Positions 32,436-45,631 of a stretch of 64,000 nt of DNA are shown here, piece by piece. The DNA comes from Zanthoxylum bungeanum. Its lineage: Eukaryota > Streptophyta > Magnoliopsida > Sapindales > Rutaceae. The notes beneath the pieces are model-generated. The model saw nothing but the letters and a program-made list of their open reading frames with translations, made no database searches and was not told the origin of the DNA. A program made the translations under genes and the position numbers. Each line of letters opens with the position of its first letter. The first letter of the stretch is position 1. The DNA lies in contig SKCR01037672.1 of the NCBI GenBank assembly GCA_019454045.1, positions 1-64,000 of the forward strand, written 5' to 3'.

Positions 32436-34282
32436 TGATGAGTGATAAATGTATCACTATTTCCCACTCATTTAACTTGATATTTTGTATAGTTTCTTGA
32501 GTTTTGTGAATATTTTAATGTGTTTTGTGTTATTTTGCAGCTAAATAAAGATTCAGGACATTTTGGAGGTGATTTGGAGCAAAACTGTGAAATTTGGTGA
32601 AAATTGGCAAAAAGGGTATTTTGGTAATTTTGGGCATCCCGACACGGTATTTTGGTAATTTTGGACATCCCGACACCGAAATAAAGTTTCAAGATATTCT
32701 GGAGGTGATTTGGAGCAAAATTGTGAAATTTGGCGAAAAGGGTATTTTGGTAATTTTGGGCATCCCGACACCGAGGGTATTTTAGTAATTTAACCACCAT
32801 GCCACGTGTCAAGATTCAACGAGCCGTCATTTTTAGCACACCATGCCACGTGTCGAAAATTCAGCGATCCAAAAAAAAAATAATAATAAAAAAAAAAAAT
32901 CAGAAAATAATAAAAAATCAAAATCAAAAAATAATAATAAAAATTAGATTTTTTGCCTATAATAGATTTCGAATTTTTAGTTTCAAATGTACCAAATCCT
33001 CTGTAAATCCTTATAAATAATTGAGAGTTCTTCATATTTTCTTCTTTTATTCAGTTTTATTTCGCTTTGTAGTAGTAATTCTACCATCCATGAGGGGGTA
33101 ACGTCTCTATGCTGAGGTAATAAGGTAATTCTTTTACTTTTGCTATTTAGATTAATCTCCCTTAAAATATGATATATAAACTATTTAAAATCTGAATTAA
33201 TAAAAAGATACCGCCATTCTAGGTCGGTTGGTTATTCAATTTAAACTGGTTAAACCTGACTTAATGAGGATACCGCCATTCTGGTCGGTTGGTTTAAATT
33301 TATATTTCTGTTCCGCCTTATGGCTGGTATATTTGAATTTGACTTAATCAGGATACCGCCATTCTGGACGGTTGGTTTAAAATATCACAAGTTAATATAT
33401 ATTATTTTATGGGAGATATCTAAATAGTATATAGTAGAAGTTATTTCCTTTTACCTTAGCATTTCATTTATTTATTTTAATTACTTTCTTCTGCAATTTC
33501 ATTTTCTGTCTTTTAAGTTTATATCAGTTTTAATTATGTATAGTAACTAAATTAAATATCTAGGGTTGTGATAAAATCTAATATAACCGGTTTTAAAAGG
33601 GTTAGATTATAGTTTGGGTAATTAAAGAGTTATTTGTTGAGTCATAATCTTAATGCTTTTTATTAATTGGCCATTAATAAAATTGATTAGGTAAACTTAA
33701 AATGAACTAGACATAGGGATTTTAAGTTTAAGACCTTAGTCTCAACAACCCACGATCTTCCTTAAGGATAGATAACCCTTTAATAGATTTCCTTACAAGA
33801 TAAACATATACCTGTCAGGCGGGGGTAGTCATAATTGGAACTTAACCTTAATGAATCTAGGTAATTTAATTGACATAGACATATGGTTCAATTGGATTAT
33901 ACTAGGTATTTGTAAATGATCATTCGAAAGAGGCTTTTACATAATTTAGTGTTCCAGATTAATAATTCAATAATTATCCCACTATGATTTAACTACTTCA
34001 TCTTTTAATTGATATTAGAAAGATTAACAACCCTAGATCTTTGAGTCTTTTTATTTTCCTTAGTATTTTCTTTTGTCTTTTTATTTATTTATTTATTTAG
34101 TAACTCTACAAATCAAATCATTTCAAGCAATCAATTCACTTCTCCTTTAATTAGATATTTGTAAATAAATAGTATCATCAATTAATAACAACAATAGGAA
34201 TTAAGTCCTCGTGGGATCGATATTTTTATACTACTTGAACGATACGTGCGCTTGCGTTATACGTGTGTGTTTACGCCGGTCA
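32436..34282 (+). mobile_element. G2 3' LTR
   Basis: The LTR is 1847 bp and matches the 5' LTR with scattered substitutions and small indels. One change alters the TATA box to gcctataatag. It is preceded by the polypurine tract 'ttaggtttgggggtg' (32421-32435). Confidence 0.96.
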
Positions 34283-34287
34283 GTATT

Positions 34288-35700
34288 CCTCAATAAGATT
34301 GACATCTTTATGAGGTGAGATCAGAAACCCATACGCTAGGTTGTTTTCTGACTCTCTCCGACTTGCGTGGTTTTTGTGTATTCGAAGATTATTGGTATAG
34401 TTTCATCATTGATGAACTATCTGTGTTCCATTAAGGAATCGGTGCCTGGAATAGTATTACTCCGGTTTTCATCGAGTTTTACTTTCCTCCCACTTACCAC
34501 TGCATATAAGTATTCCTCTTAGGAAAACCGCATGGCGAGCAACAATTACATTGTTCTCTTGTGAGTTGTATAAGTACTATATTTTGGTTTCCCTAGGATA
34601 ACCTACAATTGGCACTTATCCGATTTGGGTTCTAGTTTGGTATCATCCAAACATATGCCCAGCATTCCCAAATCTTCAGGAATGAGAAAACCCAGTTTCT
34701 TTCCTGTTCATATCTAATATGAAGTCTGTCTAACAGATTTTTATGGAACCTTATTCAAAATAAGTTTTGCACTGTATAAAACGTATCCTTTTAAGGAAAT
34801 GGTAGCTCAGAGCGACTCATGATTAACCTTATCATGTCCAACAAAATTTGGTTTCTCCGTTCGGACACACCGTCAATTGACGTGTTCCGGGAGGAGTCCT
34901 CATTGAAAGAATATTATACTCTTTCAAGTATACGAGAAACTTATTGCTTAATTATTTTCATCATGGTCTAACCGTGATGTTTAATACTTTAGCCGATCTG
35001 TTTGTCTACTTCGTGTCGAAACTCTTTGAATTATGAAAAGTTTCCGATCTGTGTTTCTCAAGAAACACATAACCATAACGCGATGCCACATCCGTGTAGG
35101 TCACAAAATATTCATATCCACCTCTAGCCTAGCTAGATATGGGCCCACTTACGTCACTATGAACGATGGCTAACAGATCGGTGGCATTTACACTTTTACC
35201 AAGTAAAAAGTATTATAGGCACTTTGCCTATTAACTAGATTCGTAGACATTATTTGAATAGAATCAAATATGTCCTAGTACCCACTCTTCGAAAATGTGG
35301 ATATACGAATCTTGTTAATTGTGTCCCAGACAACAATGCCACATATAAGTCTCAACTGATTAAATCAGTTTGAGCTATTTGTTTGTCATGTTATATGTTT
35401 GAGATTCATTTATATTCAAAATATAAATATTGTTATTCACATCTAATGTTTTTATCTCAATATCATCTTTATAAAATGAAACACTATAGTGTTCTAGAAT
35501 ATAAAGGTATATCTGTAACGGATTATACTCTGATATAGAGATAATGTTTCTAGTCAAACTAGTTACATTTAACAGTTTCCTAATTTAAATACACACCCGA
35601 AGGGTAGTACCTAAACTTAGGTTTCTACGGTCAAAACAGCGACTCTCGTCCCATTTCCGATTCGTAGATCAATCTCATCTGAAGTCAGCATCCTGCTTGT
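34288..35700 (-). pseudogene. C1 integrase and start of reverse transcriptase, decayed
   Basis: Read on the minus strand, the HHCC region is TYMWHCCLGHN (about 35351-35319). The integrase core HSDVSGPISS and then RGGYEYFVTYTDVASRYGYV (about 35170-35070) is unmistakable for Ty1/copia. Further left the RT N-terminal part is too decayed to place residues (near 34330, a remnant like ENNLAYGFLISPHKD). Stops and shifts are frequent. The order gag-IN-RT confirms copia. Confidence 0.8.
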
Positions 35701-36923
35701 CAGCAGATTCGACACATCAGTACATATTTATGTAACACTTTTAGTATGTAAATCCTATTTTTAATACTAGTAGTGAACATATTTATGACAAACATTCTTG
35801 AAGTCAGAGCCTTGCCCCTCTTCACTTCCTTCATGTCTGCCTTGTCCATACGGCAGTCACGCTTCAGTGACCCCGTTTGCCACAGTTTAGGCAGGCATCT
35901 TGGGATATGTCCTTTGTCTTCCCAGAAGATTATAATGATTTTGCCTTTGCCTTTTTTCCACACCCCAGAAGCCTTTGGCCAAGCCTTGGCCTTCTAGAAT
36001 GTCGAAATAAGATGCGCCTTGCGCTTTTTGCCTTATTGCAAAATTTGGCTTTGTCTCCTTGAGTATAGTCATTAACTCTCCAAGAGTTTACCATTGCAAT
36101 TTGTACTTCTAAGATCTAAGAATAGATCTATGAAGATCCTTCAATTTCAATATCATACTATAAGGATCTAATCATTAGTTTTGACTAAGAAATTAAGGTG
36201 TCTTTGCGGCAAGCATAACGGATTAAGCACTAAAGTTATCATCACATGAATATTCCAAATATCATGTTCTACTATTTGTTCAACTCCGGGCTTAGGCTCG
36301 AGACGTCACTATATCAAATAAAGTAACTTCTCGGTCTCCAGGACTATCCTGGGATTTTATTCCCATTTGAAAATTAAAGCCGTTTAAAAAACATTTTCAC
36401 CCAGGATTATGTTTTAAAACACTAATATTTCATTTATCTTGATTCTAATAGTCCAACTATTTAATCAACGATTTTAGGTACAATTTATTATAATGATTAC
36501 TATAGGCTAACTATATAATCAACTATAATTTAATAGGTTAAATTTAATTATATTGATTACTATAATCCAATTATAAAATCAACTATTAATTGAAATAGTT
36601 TGAGTACAGTCCAACTGTTTAATTTAAAACAACAATTAAATATTAGTCCAACTAATATATTAATTTATATGACGAAAAATTGTAATGAGCGCGTATGGCA
36701 AGTAACTAAATGAATATTGCAAATTTAATACTTGCCTCCCACTATTTTTCGGTGAGCCTCTAACCCTCTGTGGAGTACTCGGGAAACCTTGTTTCCTAGT
36801 GGGCTAGGATCCCGTTAAATAACACACAATCTTGACTTTGGCCAACAAATTGTATGATAATTAACTATGTAGATCTCTAAAATCAATTGGATCCCATCCA
36901 ATTCCTAGATCCAGTAGGTGGAC
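35700..36923 (-). pseudogene. gag: C1 gag with zinc knuckle, decayed
   Basis: The minus strand carries a Lys-rich stretch (FWGVEKRQRQNHYNLLG) and a knuckle remnant (CLPKLWQTGSLKRDC, about 35912-35866, from a CX2CX4HX4C type). FAIRQKAQGASYFDILEGQG precedes it. The upstream gag is interrupted at 36924 by an Ogre solo LTR and continues at 40094-40298 and after 42325. The region 36400-36680 is an AT-rich array of 'tccaactatttaatcaac'-like repeats. Confidence 0.7.
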
Positions 36924-39900
36924 TGTAGGCATTGTATTTTTGCATGTGAAACCCGATGATGAGTCTCATTTGGAGGCACTACCTTTTGAGTCACGGAAGC
37001 CGTGGGAAACGGATATCGGAAGGGGAAATTCAGAATAAACAAGCTCACTGTCTTCGTTAGTGCTGCGTTCGTTACTTCGTTCGAACGTCAAACAGATTGC
37101 GGGCGTTCGTGTCGCGTTCGAGGAAGCGTTCGAATGGTGTCGGTAATTCTGGTTTTGCTGCTAGCCTCACACCCCAGCCCATTTAGCTCCCCAAAGCCCA
37201 TAAAACACATCCCAAATTAAATAAATAAATATTAATTTAAATTAAACATTAAATAAAATATTTAAACCATTTACCAATTAAATAAAACATTTACCAAACT
37301 TAAACTAAAATTAAAAAGAAGATATGCCTAATTAAAATCAATCTTAACCAATTAAAACCAATCAAATATTTGACTTCCTAATCTAATAAGACATCTACCA
37401 ATTAAAATAGTTGACTCTCCTAATTTAAAATATTTTATCCCCCTCAATCTTGTGTATACCATCCTTAGGACTCCTAATTTGGAAACTAGATCTCTTCCTT
37501 GTGAGACAAGGGCAAACCCTAGCTCTCTTCTATATAAGCAACCCCTAACCAAAGCCATCCTCTCCTTGACACATATATTCACGCCCAACACTCTCTCTAA
37601 TACACGCCCAAGACACTTCACATATACACAAAAAAGAGAACAAGAGCCCTAACCATCTCCTCCATAGCCGAGACAACAAGAGCCTCAATCCTCCACCATA
37701 ACCGAATCCACTACAAGCAACAATCCTCCACCATGACCGAATCCACTACAAGCAATAACCCTCTTTAGCCAAATCAAAACACTCCCCTCCTTCACCGAGA
37801 ACACATCCCCCCATACAGCCCTTACAACCACTAAAACACCCCCTAACAAACACTCAAAAACAGCCCCTGAATCACCTTAAAACAGCAGCCCAAATCCTCT
37901 TAAAACAGTCCTTAAAAACCTTAAAAACAGTAACATAAAAACTGCATAGATAATCTTAAAAATAATCACACACAACTGCACTAAGAACCCACGCAAACTT
38001 GGAACAGTTCATTGAAAACGTTAAAACAGGTGTCCCGAGCAGTGAGCAGCAAGACAGAGGCCGAACAGGAGCAGAACGGAGTTCGAACCGCAAGCAAAAC
38101 AGCAAAGCAGTGAGCTAGGACGCTGAACCAGTGAACCAGAAAAGTTGCGGAGCTTTACCCCTTCCGATCTTCGTGAAACGCGAGTCCGAGAGACGGCTTA
38201 AAAGGTTAGACCTGAGGGTACTTTTCACACCCATCTCTACGTGATTTTTGTTATTTATTTTGATTATATTTTACTTATTCGTTGAATCTTGTTTATGTAT
38301 GATGTGTGTTGTGGGTATTGGATGAATGAGAAATATGTTAACTCTCGCGGTATATCGGATGGAAACCCGGACATAAATTTCATAGCTGATTCCGAATGGA
38401 CGGTAATATGATCTGTACTCGGGACACAACTCCACGTACCGCTTGAGTAAACGGCACTATCTTTTGCCTTGTGTTGCTTTGGTTTGTTTATTTTTCGTCA
38501 CTTGAATTCTGTATGTTGTTTATTTATGCATGATTCAATCGAGCACATGAGCTTAGTGAGTTAGTCCAAAGGTCCTCTATTTGAGAGACGAAGAGCCGAA
38601 AAGGCCACCTTTGTGACACTACTTCGCCGCGCCGGTTGATGTGTGTTCGGTTGGATGCAAGATACGTTCAATCGGGCATACTTAGTTTGATATTATTGTC
38701 TTTATCTTTTTATGCATGGTTCAATCAAGAGCATGGGCTTAGTAAGTGGAATGAAAGATCCCTTATGGGGAGGGGTTAAAACCCTTTACCACGATGCTTT
38801 GCCGAGCCGGTTGATGTGTGTCCGGATTGGATGTAAGATGTGTTCAATCGGGCATACTTGGTTTCGATATGATTGGCTCTATTTTTGTATGTACGATGCG
38901 ATCGAGCGCATGGGCTTAGTATGTTGGTCTAAAGGTCCTCTCTTTGAGAGATCAAAAGCCCCAAAAGGCCACCTTTACGACAGTACTTCGCCGCGCCCCC
39001 CTTATTTTGTTGTTTACGTATTGCGTCCCATTTCATGCATCAGGTCTGTTACCGTTCAAACGCGTTTACGAACGCAACTCGAACGCGCATACATTTTGCC
39101 TTATCATGCATCAGGTCTCATTTCTGTTCGAACGCGTTAACAAACGCCACACGAACGTGAGCATTCTGTTTTATTTCCGTTCAAACGCGTTAACAAACGC
39201 CATACGAACGTGAGCATTCTGTTTCATTTCCGTTCGAACGCGTTAACAAACGCCACACGTACGTGAGCATTCTGTTTCATTTCTGTTCGAACGTGTTTAC
39301 GAACGCTACACGAACGCGAACACACTGAACTGAGATATATTCATCACATGCCATGTATAATTGTTTCTTAGGTGATTTTTTATGGAACCACACATAGTCA
39401 TTCTTATCTTTGTGCACATAATAATGAAAAGCATGTTTATTCCATTAGTTGCGTCGTTTGCCTTAGTCTTGATTTAACGCGTTACGATTTATATACCTAT
39501 GCCATGATGACTTTGGAGTATTATTTCTTGTGATATATCAGATGGAAACCCAGACATAAATTCCGTAGCCGATTCCGAATGGACGGTAATGCGGTCTGTA
39601 CTTGGGATACAATTCCACGTATCACTTGGAAAAGTGCTCACATGTATGCTTGTGCGGTTATTATGTATGCTTGTGTTTTTCATGAATATGATATGCTGAA
39701 TGAAGTTGTATGTTCATTGTTACTTTGAGGTATTTTCAGGCATGTGTTCTTAGATATGAGATATATATGAAATGTATGTATAAGTGTTATTTTGTACCCG
39801 TGAATATAGAAGCATGATATTCTTAGGAATAAGTGTTACTTAAGCCTGATTAAATTATTATGTAAATCCTTTCATTACAAGTGACATAAGTAAGGGACCA

Positions 39901-40088
39901 TTCCGAACCCAACGGTTTGAGGTCTTCCCTTGCGAGGGGTGAGTGCTGCCTTAAATCTCATTTTCCCGGTTTACACCGGGTGGCGACTCCATTATTCTCC
40001 GGTTTAGTCCCCCGTGGCTACTCCGTACTCCCAACCGGGCCGCGAGACCGGGACAGCATGCGTCGCCCCAGATTCCTGTGTTCCCACA
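36924..40088 (+). mobile_element. Ogre/Tat-type solo LTR in C1
   Basis: The LTR is 3165 bp with TGTAGGCATTG..TTCCCACA ends and a perfect TGGAC duplication (36919-36923 and 40089-40093). It is inverted relative to the LTRs at 1022-4002 and 7869-10848. It carries a TATA-like ctatataagc (37529-37538) and more copies of the 53-bp repeat (39050-39330). It is more diverged from the two left LTRs than they are from each other. No internal sequence remains, so it arose by recombination between two LTRs. Confidence 0.95.
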
Positions 40089-40298
40089 TGGACATCCAAG
40101 TCCGAAACATATATCTTATATATGCCAATATATCCAATATATTGCCTAACCTTTTTCCTCTGAATCAACTAAGCTTTGGCTTTGGCACAACAAACTTAGT
40201 GATCCCAGTTAAGCGGAACCCATTGACCTTGGAAAGCTTCGTAATCGATGTCGATGGACAAGAAGTGATCTTGACTTTGGCCAACAAATCACAACTTG

Positions 40299-42319
40299 TG
40301 TGGAAAATACTAAGCATCCCAAGATCATTTCAAGCATTGAAAATAAGTGCGAATACAACGAGGAGTTGCGGAATACTCACATCTATCGGTTGAGCGACGC
40401 GCGAGCAACACAAATTTATTTTCTGCCTTCTGGACCTCATGGCAGTGGCTGTTTCAGCAGTCCTTATTTCGGCCATTGTTGGTCATCTTCCAAGCTCCAA
40501 GCTTCGTCAAACGATTCCCGGCTCATGGGTGGACTTCCCTATCACCTTCGCATGATCCCGAAGTGTGCTAGCACTCTTGATTTTGCAACAAAATCACACT
40601 TAGCTTCCCTTCATTTTCGGTTCTGCCCAGCAAAACAGAAGAACAAAAACTGCCCAAAATGGGCGTGAGATGATAGAAGAAATGGTTGCTCCAAAACGTG
40701 AGCAAAGAGAGGAAAGAGAGAGATGAAATGTGTAATTGATTTTTTCAAAACATATACACACTTTTGGATTTCAAAAAGTCAAACAATTTAAAGCCAGAAA
40801 TGCCAACCACTACATCAATCAATCAATCAATCAATTGTCACATCACTCAAAGTGACATGATTTTACGCTTGATGTGACTAGCGATTTGATGCTTGATTTG
40901 ACTTGCGTGCCGCACTCGAATTCGAAATGTGAATGCGCTCGCAAACAATCCCGGGCTCGGGTTCGCTAATTCCAAATTAACAAATTTTCCGTTGCGACGC
41001 AATTAAATGATTATGCCTAGCGAAATCACTATTCACATCGCTAACGAATTAATTCTAAATTAACTCGTTCGCCCGAATTAAAATCTAATGTTAATTCCGC
41101 GTCGAAATCCAATTTCGTTTAATATATCGAATATATTAATTTGCCGATTAATTCCAAATTAATCGTTATCTCTCTTTAATTGATATTTTATCCCAGATAA
41201 AATATCTCTGCAATTAATCCCAGATTAATTTTCTCTCTCATCTTATTAATCCCATATTAATTAAAGTGCGAGTCATACGTCATCGGTGAATCTTCGGGAA
41301 GCGACCCATGAGATCCCCAGATATGTTGGCAGTAAATTCGGTCGTCAGACTATCCGAACACGTAAGTACCTCGTACTACGTTTATACCGATTTACAAGAC
41401 AAGGTTGGCTTCTAGCAAAGTGCCATGCCTACCCAATTCTCCAGAAATATCCTTATATGAATAAAGGATCTATATTAGACATAATATACGTAGTATTGCG
41501 TATTTCGATCCAGTATCGGACGATCACATGCAAGGCTTGGGGCTGGTACAGTGTCTGCCCCGTACGAAGCATATATCAGATTACGAGCAACTAGTCTCTT
41601 TATTATCGGATAATCATGACCAAGTCATATTATCCCGACGGTTGTAACCTTTTTAGAGAACCAGTTCTGTATCCCTACGCGATCATCATCTCCATATGAC
41701 TGGAGTTACACTTCCGTCTTGACATCACACCCAACACACTACGATTCTCGATATACCCAGAAGAGGCGTACACAGAAACCGGTTAAAGCCCTGGACGACC
41801 AAAACCAAAGTATATTGATTGTCGCAAGTATTAGCGGTGCAAGTCTCAGGTTAAGACCAAATACACCTACCCTGATTTCGGACTTCCATAGACACATAGT
41901 CATACTACCAATGGAATTACGAGGGGGTCTATCCAGAGCGAAGCTGTTTCTCGTACTATCGGTAAAACATAACCTCCTATTACACTTGCATGAGTATCAT
42001 ATACCCAAATATATGAGAACTATGACGTTGTGCCCTCACAACGCGCACAAGTGTAATACTAGTCTTTTACGTATTTATCGATGTCCAATCTCGATAATAC
42101 TCTGACTAGGGATATTTAATGATTTATCCTTCGTGGACTGATACTGTCTCATATCATTCTCAATCCAGGAACAAATCATAAAGACTTTTTATCATTTATA
42201 TATCTAGGTGATCTAATCACAAATGATAAGAGTGCAATCTCATTTGTCACATAGTTAATTTGTACAACAACACCATGATCTGTACAAATAGTGACGATAT
42301 GGGTCATAATTGTCCAACA
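40299..42319 (-). mobile_element. Copia solo LTR in the C1 gag/leader
   Basis: The LTR is 2021 bp, runs from TGTGGAAAATAC to GTCCAACA, and is flanked by a perfect ACTTG duplication (40294-40298 and 42320-42324). It is colinear with the C1 LTR but has a diverged left end. Joining the flanks restores 'aaatcacaacttggacaaga'. Confidence 0.9.
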
Positions 42320-42324
42320 ACTTG

Positions 42325-43938
42325 GACAAGACACTGATATGGAACAAAGCCTTCATGATTAAAACACATCCGCGACGGACAAAGGTCTTGACTTTGGCCA
42401 ACAAACCAGTGCCAGTCTTGGATCTTGAGTAAGAATCACTCAATGGAAGGAAAAACGCTTAATATGTGTTGAGGGTTTTTCGCGTTTGTTAAGGTCTCAT
42501 CATCATACACCCTTAAACATGCATTCTAAACACATAATAAGGCACGTAAGTAAATAAATATAATAATGATATGCAGATGGATACTTAAACACATTGTTCC
42601 TAGAACAAATCTCTCCATTTCCTCTCTCCCGCTAGCACAAGTATTACTTTTACCCGATTACATAACACTTCTAAAGAAACCTCATTTACATTGAGGGGAA
42701 TAGGTGAGAAGAGAAATACACAGAGTCAAGAGGTAATAGGCTGGACACGCAGGTCTAATTTAATAAATTCTAAATTTATTACAACAATTTCCAAAATTGC
42801 CCTCACCCATCTAATATCCATCAGATATACATTATTCATATATCGCATCCATGTATTCACACAAAGCATGTTATCAATCAATCTAATCCAATTAATTAAT
42901 CTGAATTTTAATGACCATCCAATGTTCAAACAACGATTTGATTTTGCGCGAGTCAAACTCGTTTTGCGAATAAGTACTCAAAGTACGAATTCACGAATTA
43001 GATTAAACTACAACATTAAATCCAATTTAATTTATATTTAATACGAATTCTTTATTTAATTCTAAATTAAATATTTACACTTTTTAATGTGCCTTTACGA
43101 CTTAGATTCTAAATCTAATCGTTACGGGTCTCAAAGCCCGATTAACATCCAATGTTAATTTAATTAAAGTCCAATGAGCTTTTAATTAATTTCTAAGGCA
43201 TGGATTTTTGGTCAATATGGGTCAAACCCAAATACCAAAGCCCATTTAAGGAATCACCCTTATAAGCCAAGAAACCAATTTAGGCCCATTAGGCCCAATT
43301 AAAATTAAAGGTCTATTAAGTCATAATTGGACTATATGGATATGGTTTTGGGCCCAATTGGATCCAACCAATTAGCCTAAACCAAACTTGGCCCAACCAA
43401 GCCCATTAAGCCCAATTACAACTTTACAAGCCCAATTCCAAATTTGGCTCAATTAATTAAATTACCAAAATTCCAAATTTCATAATTTAATTAACCTAAA
43501 GTGTATGCCATAATTAATTACTCAAATTAATATTTCCAAAACACTAATTTACTCAATTAATTATGCTTATCATCATCAAAACATGTCCAACACATTTGAA
43601 TCAAAAAATCACATCATTTTACATGCTTCAAGTCACGACAATTTGGGGTTTTTCATGTCCGATTCAGTTTCAATCCAATTAAATCCACAATCAACATTCC
43701 CCAAATGATTTCAACTCATCCAATGATCAAAATAAAAAAATACTATGACATTAGGGTAGTCTAACCATTCGGCCAAGCCAAGCAATTTAGGGAAAATTTA
43801 TCCAATTCGATTTTTATCAAATTGACAATGCATAACACCATGTTATCATAATTTAAGCATACTCAAACATGCTCAAATCAATTTTGCCCAAATTTTACCC
43901 TAATCAAGTTTCATGCTCAAAATGGCTCAAGATACCAT
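42325..43938 (-). mobile_element. C1 leader region, mostly unassigned
   Basis: This lies between the gag part and the primer binding site of C1. Features seen are a third copy of 'cttgactttggccaacaaa' (42387-42405) and AT-rich DNA. There is also a segment full of 'ggcccaatt/aagccca' words (43230-43450). The primer binding site, minus strand tggtatcttgagcc (43924-43937), is of the initiator tRNA-Met type. At 1.6 kb the region is long for a copia leader, so another solo LTR may be hidden here, but I could not define its ends. Confidence 0.5.
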
Positions 43939-44174
43939 TGTTGGGTTTCTAGTAAGTCCCAAGGATCAATTCAAGCAATGAAACATGTGTGAATACAACA
44001 ATGAAATATGGCGGAATCATACTTACATTGATCGATTATGCGATGCGTTGAACACAAAAAATCTTCAAGCTTTTAGCTCATTGAACTCTCGGCTTTCTCC
44101 AAATTTTGAGCTCCAAATATCGGCCATGGTAGTTCACCAAGCTCCAAGCTTCGTGTTGTGATTCCATGCTCACA
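43939..44174 (-). mobile_element. C1 5' LTR, truncated to 236 bp
   Basis: It starts TGTTGGGTTTCTAGTAAGTC, parallel to 23008 onward, but stops at 'ccatgctcaca' and is followed at once by the ACCCT duplication. A deletion between short repeats (ca/aca) inside the LTR would leave the last bases and the duplication intact. Confidence 0.85.
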
Positions 44175-45631
44175 ACCCTTGCATTAGTAATTGTTTATTT
44201 ATTTATTTTATTTTATTTATTTTATTTTATTATGTTATTTGTTTATTTATTAGTTTGCATGTTATTCATGCAGGTATTAGCACAACCCACACAACCCGCG
44301 TAACCAAATTCTGACCAGCATGAGCCTAATCAACTCCATGCACGGTAGTGTTGTTCCTTATTTTTGTTTCGTTATGTTTATCTTACATTGAGGACAATGC
44401 AAGTCTTAAGTTTGGGGGTGTGTGCATGTAGTGATAGTTCCTGCTATAGTTCTTGCTATTTGAAAAAAAAATTTGTTTTTTTTTTGTTTTTAGTCATTGA
44501 TAGTAAAACGTAAGTCTAATGATAAATTTTGTCTGCTTTAGATGAAATCTTAGAAATGATAAATTCCCAATTGATTTTTATCTGATGCCTTGAGTGGGTG
44601 ATCAAGGTTAGACTCGTAAGCACTTAACAATAAGTTTTTAACAGTAAGAACCTAGGTAGTTGGCGAATTGACTAGTTGAAAAAAATTGCTTGCTGATGAA
44701 TGACCGTAACTTAGATGTCTATCTCAATTTGCTAATTGCTAGTGTTATGATGTATGGTAAGGTTAAAAACAAAAGAAAAGAAAGAAAAAAATAAATTTTG
44801 TAAGAGAAAGAAAGAAAAAAAGAAAGTTAAACCACATATAACCGATAAGCGTGGAACTACCCATGAGTGAGTGTTAGGACCACCATGAGGAGAAATGCTA
44901 TCTTAAAGTGTTGAAAAAAAAGAAAAAAAGAAAAAAAGAAAAAAAATCTTACTATACTGAGCAATATAAGGCAAATACAGAGTACTTTTGAGATATCTAG
45001 GTTGGTTTGACCCATCAGATCTCAATTTTTGAGATGAAATCATTGAGTTGGCATACTTAGAAGTCGAGCTGTGAAAGAACTTTCACACACACATATTGTG
45101 AGTCTGGCTTAGATTATTTATTCAAGAACTTGGATTTGAGTTGCATTGAGTACTTTGAAGGTTATCTGATTTCATTTATAGACATTATTTGAGGACAAGT
45201 TTTTACGTAACTATCGAGACTATTTTATTTTATTTTATTAACTTTCACTCACACATATTGTGAGTCTGGCTTAAATGATTTATTCAAGAACTTGGATTTG
45301 AGTTGCATTGAGTACTTTGAAGGTTCTCTGATTTCATTGATAGGCATTATTTGAGGACAAGATTTTGCATAACCATCAAGACTATTTTATTTTATTTTAT
45401 TATTTTTGCATGATTGCATGTGTATGAATGACATTTGTAGGTTTCGTGGCTGTAAGCCCTCACGAGACTATAACTCGTCCACTAGGGCCACCTATGGGTT
45501 TAAAGGCTTGTTGCATACGCTAAATGCAATCTGATCCCAACGAAAGTGGCTTAGTTAATTTTGTTAAATTTTTGTTAATTTTTATTTAGTCTTTTGCTCG
45601 GGACTAATAAAATCTTAAGTTGGGGGGTGTT
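44175..45631 (+). mobile_element. G3 3' internal region
   Basis: The region is noncoding. It begins 'acccttgcattag', the direct continuation of the G3 post-integrase block. It holds (tttta)n runs (44193-44240), the internal motif 'acattgaggacaatgc..aagtttgggggtg' (44391-44421), purine-rich slippage tracts (44760-44820, 44915-44950) and a 162-bp tandem duplication. It ends with the conserved block 45457-45555 and the polypurine tract 'aagttggggggtgt'. Confidence 0.8.
45081..45405 (+). repeat. Tandem duplication of about 162 bp
   Basis: Two copies run from 'ttcacacacacatattgtga' to 'actattttattttatttt' (about 45078-45238 and 45243-45405), differing at few positions. They lie in the G3 3' untranslated region. 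Confidence 0.88.

Larger units (their letters stand above)
26445..34282 (+). mobile_element. G2: complete non-autonomous gypsy element carrying a LOG gene
   Basis: The element is 7838 bp with near-identical LTRs (26445-28292 and 32436-34282), TGATGAG..CGGTCA ends and a perfect GTATT duplication (26440-26444 and 34283-34287). It has an intact tRNA-Asp type primer site and a polypurine tract (ttaggtttgggggtg). The internal 4.1 kb encodes a gag remnant and an acidic frame, followed by the post-integrase block, a remnant of the second ORF and a full-length LOG reading frame. Protease, RT and integrase are absent, so mobilisation must have relied on enzymes supplied by a relative. Confidence 0.97.
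23008..44174 (-). mobile_element. C1: Ty1/copia element, reversed, with three nested insertions
   Basis: The 3' LTR is 23008-25052 on the left. The polypurine tract follows it, the coding region reads gag to RNase H from right to left, and a primer binding site and truncated 5' LTR (43939-44174) are on the right. The flanks carry the duplication ACCCT (23003-23007 and 44175-44179), and the host G3 sequence resumes exactly afterwards. Nested within C1 are G2 (26445-34282), an Ogre solo LTR (36924-40088) and a copia solo LTR (40299-42319). Confidence 0.88.

Noticed and set aside
32790..33035. Lys/Tyr-rich frames in both strands of the G2 LTR
   Set aside because: It is an A/T homopolymer-rich low-complexity stretch; composition alone explains the frames.
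37002..37220. Frame at the start of the Ogre solo LTR
   Set aside because: It is the mirror of noncoding LTR sequence in the other two copies and has no conserved reading frame.
41286..41594. 102-codon frame shared in part with 53950-54275
   Set aside because: It lies within copia LTRs, and frames differ between the four LTR copies. The similarity is LTR homology.
42691..43041. 116-codon frame in the C1 leader
   Set aside because: It is AT-rich, has no recognised domain, and lies on the strand opposite to the copia genes.
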